Assembly (NCBI RefSeq): GCF_003202155.1
Contig: NZ_QFLI01000008.1
Location: 186,001 to 250,000, forward strand
Length of the DNA: 64,000 nt
DNA from: Marinifilum breve
GTDB taxonomy: Bacteria > Bacteroidota > Bacteroidia > Bacteroidales > Marinifilaceae
Reading direction: 5' to 3'
Shown: in pieces, positions 7,655-15,672 of the stretch
Position numbering within the stretch: the first letter of the stretch is position 1
Layout of the letters: the number at the start of each line of letters is the position of its first letter
The notes under the pieces: generated by a model
The model's database searches: none
What the model saw: the letters and a program-made list of their open reading frames with translations, nothing else
What the model was told of the DNA's origin: nothing
Translations under genes and position numbers: made by a program

Positions 7655-9211
7655 TTACAATGGAATATTTCCGTGTTTCTTAGCTGGTAATACCTCTGCT
7701 TTTGTCTTCATTGCATTTAATGCATCAATCAAACGAGCTCGAGTTTCGCTAGGAAGGATTACATCATCAATGTATCCACGTTGAGCTGCCAAGTAAGGAA
7801 CATTAAATGCATCTTCGTATTCCTTAATTTTCTCATCAGTCTTAGCTTGCTTATCGTCAGCAGCAGCAATTTCCTTTTTGTAAGAAGAGATTACCTCTAC
7901 AGCACCTTTAGCACCCATTACTGCAATTTCAGCAGTTGGCCAAGCAAATACCATATCAGCTCCTAATGGCTTAGAACACATTGCCAAGTAAGCTCCACCG
8001 TAATCCTTACGTGTTACAACAGTAAACTTAGGTACAGTAGCTTCAGCATAACTCCAAAGTAGTTTTGCACCGTGACGGATAATACCACCTAACTCTTGCT
8101 GTACTCCAGGAAGGTATCCAGGAACATCAACAAATGTTACCATTGGAATATTGAAAGCATCACAAGTACGAACGAAGCGAGAAATCTTATCAGAAGCATC
8201 AATATCCAAACATCCTGCTTGAATTAATGGTTGGTTTGCGATGATACCAACTGATTGGTTATCTAAACGACCAAAACCGATAATTGCATTCTCTGCATAG
8301 TGCTCGTGCACTTCGTAGAATTCTCCCTGGTCAAGAACCGACTCAATAACAGCCTTCATATCGTAAGGTGTTTTTGCATCATCAGGAATCATTGTATCCA
8401 ATTCTTCACAAATACGCTGAGGATCGTCACCCATTGCCAACTGTGGAGTTTCTTCCAAATTATTGTTTGGCAAATAGCTTAACAAATCGCGAATTGCTTC
8501 AATTGTTTCTTCATCAGTATCGCAAGCGAAGTGAGCATTACCACTCTTAGCGTTGTGAGCCATAGCTCCTCCCAACTCTTCGAATGTAGTCTCTTCACCT
8601 GTAACTGTTTTAATTACGTATGGAGATGTAATAAACATGTGACTCTGCTTCTTAACCATGTAAACAAAGTCAGTCATAGCTGGAGAATATACTGCACCAC
8701 CAGCACAAGGACCCATAATTGCAGAAATCTGAGGAACCACACCTGATGCTCTTGAGTTACGCATAAAAATTTCACCGTAACCTTTCAATGCATCAACACC
8801 TTCTTCAACACGTGCTCCACCTGAATCATTCAATCCTACAACAGGAGCTCCAGCGCTAACAGCCAAATCCATTACCTTACAGATTTTTGCTGCGTGCATT
8901 TCACCTAAAGATCCTCCTCTTGAAGTAAAATCTTGAGAATAAGCAAATACCGTTCTACCATTTACTAAACCGTGACCAATAATAACGCCATCAGCTGGAA
9001 TTTCAGTATTTTCGAAGCCAAAGTTTGTACAACGGTGTTCCACAAACATATCCAATTCTCTAAAACTTCCCTCATCAAAAAGCAAGTCTATTCTCTCTCG
9101 TGCGGAAAGTTTTCCTTTGTCATGTTGCTTGGCAACACGAGCTTCCCCGCCCATCATTTTAACTTCTTCTCTTTTTTTCTTTAAGAGATCTAACTTTTCA
9201 GATACCTTCAT
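7655..9211 (-). CDS. Acyl-CoA carboxyltransferase (methylmalonyl-CoA decarboxylase alpha / PCC beta / 12S-like)
   Basis: A 518-residue biotin-dependent carboxyltransferase of the crotonase fold, full length for the MmdA/PccB family. Two halves each show a CoA-binding oxyanion region: SGGARVEEGVDALKGYGEIF and IMGPCAGGAVYSPAMTDF in the first, YGGAYLAMCSKPLGADMVFA and AVMGAKGAVEVI in the second. It would move a carboxyl group between methylmalonyl-CoA or propionyl-CoA and biotin. It is the first gene of a three-gene operon with the biotin-carrying carboxyltransferase at 5466. Together they could convert methylmalonyl-CoA plus pyruvate to propionyl-CoA plus oxaloacetate, the key step of succinate-propionate fermentation. 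A part in a sodium-pumping decarboxylase encoded partly elsewhere is the main alternative. Confidence 0.88.
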   Translation of the reverse strand: MKVSEKLDLLKKKREEVKMMGGEARVAKQHDKGKLSARERIDLLFDEGSFRELDMFVEHRCTNFGFENTEIPADGVIIGHGLVNGRTVFAYSQDFTSRGGSLGEMHAAKICKVMDLAVSAGAPVVGLNDSGGARVEEGVDALKGYGEIFMRNSRASGVVPQISAIMGPCAGGAVYSPAMTDFVYMVKKQSHMFITSPYVIKTVTGEETTFEELGGAMAHNAKSGNAHFACDTDEETIEAIRDLLSYLPNNNLEETPQLAMGDDPQRICEELDTMIPDDAKTPYDMKAVIESVLDQGEFYEVHEHYAENAIIGFGRLDNQSVGIIANQPLIQAGCLDIDASDKISRFVRTCDAFNIPMVTFVDVPGYLPGVQQELGGIIRHGAKLLWSYAEATVPKFTVVTRKDYGGAYLAMCSKPLGADMVFAWPTAEIAVMGAKGAVEVISSYKKEIAAADDKQAKTDEKIKEYEDAFNVPYLAAQRGYIDDVILPSETRARLIDALNAMKTKAEVLPAKKHGNIPL

Positions 9212-9954
9212 CTTTAATATTTATTTTCAAGTAATTTGCTAAGAAAATCTCAAGGAATTTCTATATATACTTCAATTGCTATTCAATTCTTCTTTTAATT
9301 CTTATCCCTTTAATTGAGCAGTTAATCTTTACATCAATTAATAAAGTCTGTATTTAAATCTCAATCCCCCTTTAAAGAATTATTTCAATATTGATGGACG
9401 AATATAAATACTTTCATTGTAGATAAGAAACTGTTTAAAAACAGCACTTTCCAGCGTAAACGTTTGAATATCAAACCTAGCTAAAAATCAATACTTATAT
9501 CAATCTGTTTTCCAGATTATTAATCGCAATTGGTTGTTTTTTTCAAATTTTGTCAAAAAATCGCTAGAAATATTGTACAACATATAAAGAGCAAGTTTTA
9601 AAATGACAAAAGCCATCAAACAAAAACCCAATAAGCTTTTCTACGAAGCAAAAATGCATATTAATAAACTATCTATCAATAGGTATAATTACCCAATCGC
9701 TTCAAAATACCAATGTTTTTTTTAAACAAATCAACATCATTCTTTTATGCATTTTAAGCCATTTAAATAAAAAAGAAATTTCATCAGCTTAATTGAAATA
9801 TCATTGTTTATGATTAGCGAGAAGGACATTCTTGATTTAGAGAATATGTATCCAGAAATCCTTATAATTCCCAGTGTATTTATAAGGAATTATTTCTTTA
9901 ATATGAAACGATCTTTTACTATTCAACACACAATTAATCTCTTTCAGCAAACTT
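9212..9954. other. Long intergenic region without a convincing gene
   Basis: About 740 bases of very AT-rich DNA upstream of the carboxyltransferase operon. I see a weak promoter candidate for that operon at 9399-9406, a small palindrome (CTGTTT AA AAACAG, 9431-9444) and only short open frames without recognisable similarity. The right end leads into the promoter of the broken tRNA gene. It may be long because a gene was lost near the integration scar; that is inference. Confidence 0.5.
9399..9406 (-). promoter_or_regulatory. Weak -7 box candidate for the carboxyltransferase operon
   Basis: TATATTCG on the minus strand differs at one base from TAnnTTTG; a TTTC lies about 20 bases upstream. 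It would give a leader of about 180 bases before the ATG at 9211. Confidence 0.3.
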
Positions 9955-9985
9955 TTTGCAGGATGATTTTCATAAACTATATTTG
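9955..9985 (+). promoter_or_regulatory. Perfect Bacteroidota promoter of the broken tRNA gene
   Basis: TTTG (9955-9958), exactly 19 bases, then TATATTTG (9978-9985): an exact match to the TTTG-N19-TAnnTTTG consensus. The tRNA sequence starts at 9996, about 10 bases after the -7 box, the spacing expected for a tRNA transcript. Confidence 0.85.
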
Positions 9986-9995
9986 TTGTTCTATT

Positions 9996-10040
9996 CGGGG
10001 CGTAGCTCAGCCAGGTTAGAGTACACGTCTGGGGGGCGTT
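9996..10040 (+). pseudogene. 5' part of tRNA-Pro(GGG), cut in the anticodon arm
   Basis: The sequence starts CGGGGCG (acceptor strand with the C1 typical of bacterial tRNA-Pro), then TA, a D-arm GCTC...GAGT with AGCCAGGTTA loop, A26, the 5' anticodon strand CACGT, and loop CTGGGGG with anticodon GGG at 10031-10033. The 3' anticodon strand pairs through base 42 and is then lost (GTTGCGCTATAAAC). No variable loop, T-arm (GTTCGAAT) or 3' acceptor strand follows. The promoter upstream is intact. This is the pattern left where a tyrosine-recombinase element or a deletion joined inside a tRNA gene. It cannot give a functional tRNA. Confidence 0.85.
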
Positions 10041-10120
10041 GCGCTATAAACACAGAATCTCTTGATATGACCAGTAAACATGGAGGTTTTAAGATTTGAA
10101 ATTTCTTTGATTTCTGCTTA

Positions 10121-10140
10121 GGAGCCACATGGGAGCCACA
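10121..10140 (+). repeat. Direct repeat GGAGCCACA, two copies 11 bases apart
   Basis: GGAGCCACA occurs at 10121-10129 and 10132-10140. Short phased direct repeats next to a tRNA joint resemble the arm-type sites bound by tyrosine integrases. No integrase gene is present here. Confidence 0.6.
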
Positions 10141-10160
10141 AAATTGATATAGATTTTCTT

Positions 10161-10199
10161 AAAAAAACAAAAAGCTGCCACGAAAATCGCAGCAGCTTT
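10161..10199 (-). terminator. Terminator behind the DUF6266-like remnant
   Basis: AAAGCTGC (10171-10178) pairs with GCAGCTTT (10192-10199). On the minus strand it is followed by TTTTTGTTTTTTT. It lies about 25 bases after the stop of the gene remnant at 10224. Confidence 0.7.
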
Positions 10200-10223
10200 A
10201 AGCACCCTAAAATTACTTGACTT

Positions 10224-10361
10224 TTAAGTCACATTAACCATCTGGTATTGGTCCAAAGAGTATTTGTCAGCCTCGGCTGTTCCAAAGAAAGCATAAATGC
10301 GAATTGCTCCCGGATCCACCGGAAATGTAATCTCTGCAGATTGACCGGAATGACTGTGTTG
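10224..10361 (-). pseudogene. 3' end of a DUF6266-like hypothetical gene
   Basis: The minus strand between 10361 and the TAA at 10224-10226 encodes about 45 residues, ending AIRIYAFFGTAEADKYSLDQ then YQMVNVT. The pattern of a hydrophobic strand, a short charged turn with K/Y, and a Q-Y segment just before the stop is like the C-terminus of DUF6266 proteins, short beta-rich Bacteroidota proteins of unknown role. The frame closes at a TGA a little upstream and has no plausible start, so only the tail of the gene remains, with its terminator. The family match is from memory and is uncertain. It probably belongs to DNA that arrived with, or was cut by, the event that broke the tRNA. Confidence 0.5.
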
Positions 10362-10415
10362 AAGAACTATTAGAAAGACACAATATCATATCCACAAGCC
10401 AGATTGTAGGCTGCA

Positions 10416-10448
10416 TAAAAAAGGGTTAGATCATATGTCTAACCCTTA
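10416..10448 (-). terminator. Terminator at the distal end of PUL 1
   Basis: A ten-base-pair stem (AAGGGTTAGA / TCTAACCCTT) around TCATATG, followed on the minus strand by TTTTTTAT. It lies behind the stop of the GH92 gene at 10513. Confidence 0.85.
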
Positions 10449-10512
10449 TTATTTCATTTACACCCTTTGTGGGATAATGTCGTTATTGAAATAATAAATT
10501 AAATAATAGCAA

Positions 10513-13437
10513 CTAATTTGCCAAGTGTTTATAAAATTCCTTTGGTATTGTTTGTCGCACAATACCAGGGCCTTCCCACTCAACCACCAAATCAATATGA
10601 TCCGAGCATTGATAGAACCCCATCTGTACTTGATGTAATCCTTTCTCCAATTGCAAACTTGCCTGCTGACCAAATGTAAGCGTTTTTCTGCCATCACTTT
10701 CAAACAGTTCCTCTCCATTAATACTCAACTTACATCCATCATTTGACGACATATAAAATGTATATTCTCCCGATTTTGGGATGTTAATCAAACCTTTAAA
10801 ATCGAGTCCTATCCATTCTTTTCTCAAGCATACATCCAAAGTGGGAACTGAAACAACTCCTGTTTTCACAGGTTCATCCAATTCATAATCGTAAACAGAA
10901 CGGTAAATCCCTTCGTAATAAGAGTACTGCAATCCCTTTTCGACCTTCCTTACAAGATAGTTTCCCGAGTTTTGCTTTGTTAACACTCGCTTTACCACAA
11001 TTCCGGGTTCACAGCCTTGTTTGTAGGTTCTGAAACTCAAATTTGAACTTTTACTGATTTTAAACGGTTTCTTAAATGGTTTACTTTGTTTATTAGGTTC
11101 TGATCCATCGAGAGTATAGTAAATTTCTGCATCGGGATCATCACATTTTATATCTACCAAAAATTTTTCAATAAACACATCTGATGATTCTGTAAGGTAA
11201 GCAATTGGCGAAGCTTTAAACTCAACATTCAAATCAACATTTGCGCCCCAAGCTTTATTAGGTGTATCCCCCATTTCCAGTACCAAACTTCCTCCTTCCA
11301 GAATATCTACATGCGATAACAAACTCACATTCAATTTATTTTCATTTAGTTTGGCTGATTGTATATACTTGTTCTCCTTACTATTGTTTTTTGCCGTAAG
11401 TGTAAAAGTTTTTCCATTGTCCAAATGGATTTTTACTTTAGAAAATATCGGAGAACCAATGGCATATACAGGTTTACCCGGACAATCGGAATAAAAGCCC
11501 ATTGCACTTAATACATACCAGGCCGACATTTGACCACAATCTTCGTTTCCACACAAACCATCAGGCGTATCCTGGTATTGTGTAGCCATAATTTCACGAA
11601 CCATTTCTTGTGTTTTCCAGGCTGCACCAGAATAATTATACAAATATGCCATATGATGACTTGGTTCATTACCGTGAGCATACTGACCAATTAGACCACT
11701 TACATCCGTATCATCACCAAGTTCGTGTTCCATTTCAGTTGCAAATAATTTATCAAGCCAATGTTCCAGTTCTTTCTTACCTCCCAATAAACTAATTACT
11801 CCAGGAATACCGTGCGGAACAAACAGGCTATATTGAAAGGAGTTTCCTTCGGTATAATTGTATCCAACTGCTGTAGGATCAAAATTGGGAACCCATTTGT
11901 GCTCATCGGTTTTGCCACGCATAAATCCAACTTCAGGATCATAAATATTACGATAGTTAGAAGCCCTGTTCATGTAGTAAGTATACCTTTCAGTCTTCCC
12001 AAGAGCTCTTGCCACTTGTGCTATACACCAGTCGTTATAGGCATATTCCAATGTTTTGGATACTGCCTGACTGCTTTTATTGGAAGGTACATACCCTAAG
12101 GTTCTATAGGCTTTTAATCCTCTTTTATCGAGCATGGCAGTACGTTCCATTTCAACATAGGCATCCTCCAGATTAAAATTGGTAATTCCTTTTGCATAGG
12201 CATCTGCAATTAACGAAACAGCATGATAACCAATCATACAACGAGTATCATTAGATGCCAATTCCCACATTGGATATTCTCCTAACTCTTTGCTCTTTTG
12301 AACCAAACATTGTGCAAATTCACCTGATCTATCCGGCTCAATAATGGTTAACAATGGGTGTAATGCTCTAAAAGTATCCCACAAAGAGAAAACAGTATAA
12401 TTGGTAAAACCATTGGCGGTATATACTTTCCCGTCCATCCCTCTGTACTTTCCATCAACGTCTTGCGAAACATTTGGGCTTAGTAAAGAGTGGTACAAAG
12501 CTGTGTAAAAATTGCGCTTTTCCTGTACACTTCCACCTTCAACCTCTATTTTTCTCAAGCTTTTTTTCCAAATCGCTTTCGCTGATTTTCTTGCCTTTTC
12601 AAAGTTTACTCCTTCCGATTCTTTCTCTAAATTTTTAAGTGCACCCTCTGCACTTACATTCGATAAAGCAACCTTTAGCTCTATAACCTCACCTTTTTCT
12701 ACATCGAAAAACACCAAAGACTGCAATTGAGTTCCTTTGATCTGTTCAGCACTTTCCTTTTTTTGCTTTGCGTTAAACAATTCAGTGCGTTGAAAAGCCT
12801 TAGAGAATTCGATAGCAAAGAACAGTTGCTGATCACCTGCCCAATATTTAGATCTTCTTTTTCCAACAATTCGCTTTTCGCCTATGAGTTTAATTTCAGA
12901 ATCAATAACAGGATCACGATGAATTAAGTCGAGCAATATTTTTCCTTCTCCTTCCTCATCAAAAGTGTATTTATGGTATCCAACTCTGTTCCCTGCAGTC
13001 AACTCAACTTTTACCTTATAATCATCCAAATAAACAGAATAATAGCCTGGTTCCGCACTCTCCGAGTTATGAGAAAAACGTGAACGGTAGCCTGCATCAG
13101 GATTTTTGCTTGTTCCTGAATTCAAATTGACTTTACCTGTAATAGGTAATAATAGAACATCTCCATAATCGGAAACCCCAGTTCCTGATAGGTGAGTATG
13201 GCTAAATCCAATAATAGAAGAATCAGAATAATGATAACCACCGCAACCATCCCAAGATTCGTCGTTTCGAGTATCAGGGCTTAGTTGCACCATTCCAAAT
13301 GGAACCTGTGCACCAGGATATGTGTGACCATGAGCACCTGTTCCGATAAAAGGATCAACATACTGTGTATAATCCTTTTTTGTATCACACGAATACAAGA
13401 TTATACTTAAGACTAAAATCGATATTAAATTTCTCAT
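10513..13437 (-). CDS. GH92 alpha-mannosidase with C-terminal CHB_HEX_C-like and PA14 domains (lipoprotein)
   Basis: A 974-residue lipoprotein (signal ending in LYSC, C17). Residues about 22-740 form the GH92 calcium-dependent exo-alpha-mannosidase, with DPFIGTGAHGHTYPGAQVPF near the start, HGNEPSHH (588-595) and GNEDCGQMSAW (630-640). The two sister enzymes here have GNDDCGQ, so one acidic residue of this catalytic-base motif is Glu instead of Asp. Residues about 753-820 form a chitobiase C-terminal-like beta domain (EIYYTLDGSEPN). Residues about 830-974 are a PA14-like domain (GEYTFYMSSNDGCKLSING), a likely carbohydrate-binding module. GH92 enzymes remove alpha-1,2/1,3/1,4/1,6 mannose from N-glycans or mannan; HGNEP is typical of alpha-1,2 activity. 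It is the last gene of PUL 1, behind a strong hairpin. Confidence 0.93.
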   Translation of the reverse strand: MRNLISILVLSIILYSCDTKKDYTQYVDPFIGTGAHGHTYPGAQVPFGMVQLSPDTRNDESWDGCGGYHYSDSSIIGFSHTHLSGTGVSDYGDVLLLPITGKVNLNSGTSKNPDAGYRSRFSHNSESAEPGYYSVYLDDYKVKVELTAGNRVGYHKYTFDEEGEGKILLDLIHRDPVIDSEIKLIGEKRIVGKRRSKYWAGDQQLFFAIEFSKAFQRTELFNAKQKKESAEQIKGTQLQSLVFFDVEKGEVIELKVALSNVSAEGALKNLEKESEGVNFEKARKSAKAIWKKSLRKIEVEGGSVQEKRNFYTALYHSLLSPNVSQDVDGKYRGMDGKVYTANGFTNYTVFSLWDTFRALHPLLTIIEPDRSGEFAQCLVQKSKELGEYPMWELASNDTRCMIGYHAVSLIADAYAKGITNFNLEDAYVEMERTAMLDKRGLKAYRTLGYVPSNKSSQAVSKTLEYAYNDWCIAQVARALGKTERYTYYMNRASNYRNIYDPEVGFMRGKTDEHKWVPNFDPTAVGYNYTEGNSFQYSLFVPHGIPGVISLLGGKKELEHWLDKLFATEMEHELGDDTDVSGLIGQYAHGNEPSHHMAYLYNYSGAAWKTQEMVREIMATQYQDTPDGLCGNEDCGQMSAWYVLSAMGFYSDCPGKPVYAIGSPIFSKVKIHLDNGKTFTLTAKNNSKENKYIQSAKLNENKLNVSLLSHVDILEGGSLVLEMGDTPNKAWGANVDLNVEFKASPIAYLTESSDVFIEKFLVDIKCDDPDAEIYYTLDGSEPNKQSKPFKKPFKISKSSNLSFRTYKQGCEPGIVVKRVLTKQNSGNYLVRKVEKGLQYSYYEGIYRSVYDYELDEPVKTGVVSVPTLDVCLRKEWIGLDFKGLINIPKSGEYTFYMSSNDGCKLSINGEELFESDGRKTLTFGQQASLQLEKGLHQVQMGFYQCSDHIDLVVEWEGPGIVRQTIPKEFYKHLAN

Positions 13438-13539
13438 TATTGTGGTCCAAATTGTTAATTGTAACTAAATTTTATCAAGACACCTCTTAAAGTTAAATAT
13501 ATATCCCTAAACATTTTTTTGTTAAAGTATATATAAAGA

Positions 13540-13573
13540 AAGGTTCCAGTGCAATATTACTGACTGGAACCTT
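13540..13573 (-). terminator. Strong intergenic hairpin between BSP gene 1 and the distal GH92 gene
   Basis: AAGGTTCCAGT (13540-13550) pairs perfectly with ACTGGAACCTT (13563-13573). On the minus strand it is followed by TCTTTATA, a weak T-tract. It could be a leaky terminator or an RNA-protecting structure that lowers expression of the last GH92 gene. Confidence 0.65.
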
Positions 13574-13603
13574 AGGTTTGTATAGTAGATTTTCTAATTC
13601 GAA

Positions 13604-15625
13604 TTATTCAGCAGTACCAAATAACTCCAATTCGCCAATCATTATTCTTTTGTTATCGCCCTCTTCAATTTCAGCAGTCATTGAGATTCTATGGCAAGCG
13701 TAATACTCAGTATTGGTGAAAGTAAATTCTTTTCTTTCTTCGAAAGCTACGATTCCTGTTTCAGATACAGAGGCAATTTCAGACCAGTTTTGGCCATCAT
13801 TCGAACCTTCTAATACAAATGTATCAGGAGTAAATACATAATCGATACCTAAAATATTAGCAGTTGCTGTAATTGCTACTTTGGTAACATTGTGTTTAGC
13901 TTCTGTTGCGAAAGTAAACCAAGTATTGTCGTTCATATTAAAAAAAGCAGTTCCAGGATCGTTGTCGAATGCAAAACTTGGCAATCCCCAATCGAAAAAG
14001 TCAAAACCTTCCTCTTGCCAGGAAGCTGTAGAGTTATCAGTAATATCAACAGTTTCAGCAGAAGAACCAGAATTTCCACCTTCTTTGGTTCCCATTAGCT
14101 CTAATTCTGCTAACTGGAAAATGCCACCTTGGTCGGTATTTTCAAAATCGAATTTATAATATTTGTACTCTTTGTTATTATTAAAAGCAAAAGCTTTGGT
14201 CTGATGTCTTTCTTCAAAAGAAACATCTTCTCTTGTATCTAAAACATCCCAGTTTTCGCCATCGTTACTAGCCGAAAGAGTTACTTTTTTTGGATCTCTG
14301 CCTGGTGCATCATCAGCAGATGTTAAAGTATAAGATGAAACAACAGAAGAAGTTTCGCTCTCCAAACGCACCCATGTGTTATCGGTAAAGATCAAAAATT
14401 TAGAAGCAATGTTATTATCAATAATATTTCCTATTTCTTCACCTGAAGGAGAATCAAACTCTGTATCTCTGATAGCTGTAAAACCTGTATCTGTAACATC
14501 ATAAGGGTCTGCTACAGGCTCCTGATTCGTATATTCAGGCTTTTCTCTGACCTCTCTCATTTCTTTTAGATCTGCATCTATTTCAGAAATTTTCCCGGAA
14601 GCAATATCCGCCTGATACTCGTTCCACAATGCACTTACCGAAGCATCTGCTCCCAATACCGTTTTAATTGCTTCCTCCCACGACCATGGGTTGATATTTT
14701 TTGCAGTAGCATTAAACTTGTAAATGAACTTAGGATCTTTTGAGTGCAGCCAATCGATAAAGAAAGCGGAAGTATTGTAACCATCTTTCCAGTTTCCACC
14801 TGCTTTACGCTTGCTTACAGGAGTAAATCCTACAACATAACGAACGTAATCAGCCACACCTTCAATAAAGCCATAAAAATCAGTTCCCGACTCATATCCT
14901 CCAGCTCCCTGAGGCTCGTATTGGTAGCCATGAGTGATCTCATGAATCAATACACCTTCTATTTCTTCAATCAATTCTTCATCGCTTAAACCTTGATTTT
15001 TCTTTTGAACCAAATAGCTTGAGCTAAAATCGATCTTAATATGTGGAGCAGAACCTCCTTTAGCAGAAATGGTTTCTGAATCTTTTACTGTATAGGTAAT
15101 ATTACTAACCTGATTAACATCATTAGCTAACAAGAACATTTCGAAACATACTTTCAAACAAGCATGTTTAATAAAATCTTGCTCGCTAGGTATTAACTCC
15201 TTATACAATGCACCATTTTCATTAATGGTTTGATTGGTAAAATGAATGGTTGGAAAAGCGAAGTTATCCCATCCAGCATCATCTGTTACGGTAATAAAAT
15301 CAACAATTTCTTTAACATTCTCACCATACTCGTTACTAATTTTTAAGCTTGCCTTAAAAGATCCTAATTCGTTATAGGTAACAATTGGATTCTCTTCGGT
15401 ACTGGTAGCAGGAGAACCTCCCTCAAAAGTCCACTCAATGTTATTTGCATAAACCGATGAGTTGGTAAACTGTACCGCATCTCCAGGAAATACAATTTGC
15501 TTATCGGATACAAACTTGGCTTCTACATTGGCCTCAACTTTATCAAGTTGAAACGATTCTTCTTTATCACAACTGCTTAAAGTTGCTAGTAATGCAATAA
15601 AGAAAACACTTGCTAATTTCCTCAT
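13604..15625 (-). CDS. BSP-family metalloprotease-like lipoprotein with PKD and two F5/8-type C domains
   Basis: A 673-residue lipoprotein (LSSC, C19). Order of parts: PKD-like domain (about 33-117), basic-secretory-protein domain (about 118-345), and two discoidin/F5-8 type C (CBM32-like) domains (about 370-515 and 520-673). The BSP domain has the zinc-type motif HEITHGYQYEP (HExxH at 228-232) and the downstream GFIEGVADYVRY segment with a possible third ligand. BSP (PF04450) proteins are predicted peptidases related to plant defence proteins. Two glycan-binding modules suggest it is anchored on glycosylated protein. It lies in the mannosidase operon, 47 bases behind its paralogue at 15673. 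Proteolysis of glycoproteins is inference; no activity is shown by sequence alone. Confidence 0.85.
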   Translation of the reverse strand: MRKLASVFFIALLATLSSCDKEESFQLDKVEANVEAKFVSDKQIVFPGDAVQFTNSSVYANNIEWTFEGGSPATSTEENPIVTYNELGSFKASLKISNEYGENVKEIVDFITVTDDAGWDNFAFPTIHFTNQTINENGALYKELIPSEQDFIKHACLKVCFEMFLLANDVNQVSNITYTVKDSETISAKGGSAPHIKIDFSSSYLVQKKNQGLSDEELIEEIEGVLIHEITHGYQYEPQGAGGYESGTDFYGFIEGVADYVRYVVGFTPVSKRKAGGNWKDGYNTSAFFIDWLHSKDPKFIYKFNATAKNINPWSWEEAIKTVLGADASVSALWNEYQADIASGKISEIDADLKEMREVREKPEYTNQEPVADPYDVTDTGFTAIRDTEFDSPSGEEIGNIIDNNIASKFLIFTDNTWVRLESETSSVVSSYTLTSADDAPGRDPKKVTLSASNDGENWDVLDTREDVSFEERHQTKAFAFNNNKEYKYYKFDFENTDQGGIFQLAELELMGTKEGGNSGSSAETVDITDNSTASWQEEGFDFFDWGLPSFAFDNDPGTAFFNMNDNTWFTFATEAKHNVTKVAITATANILGIDYVFTPDTFVLEGSNDGQNWSEIASVSETGIVAFEERKEFTFTNTEYYACHRISMTAEIEEGDNKRIMIGELELFGTAE

Positions 15626-15672
15626 AATTAAAATTGTTTAGGGTTATTTATTCTTGCAATCAAAATTTATTA

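Noticed and set aside
5466-9211. Sodium-pumping oxaloacetate or methylmalonyl-CoA decarboxylase complex
   Set aside because: No membrane beta subunit or OadG with membrane helix is in or next to the operon; not fully excluded because it could be encoded elsewhere.
9603-9725. 40-codon open frame starting MTKAIKQKPNKLF
   Set aside because: Short, AT-driven, no promoter of its own and no similarity I can recognise; not enough to call a gene.
9804-10019. 71-residue open frame on the plus strand
   Set aside because: It overlaps the tRNA promoter and the tRNA fragment, has biased low-complexity composition and no recognisable domain.
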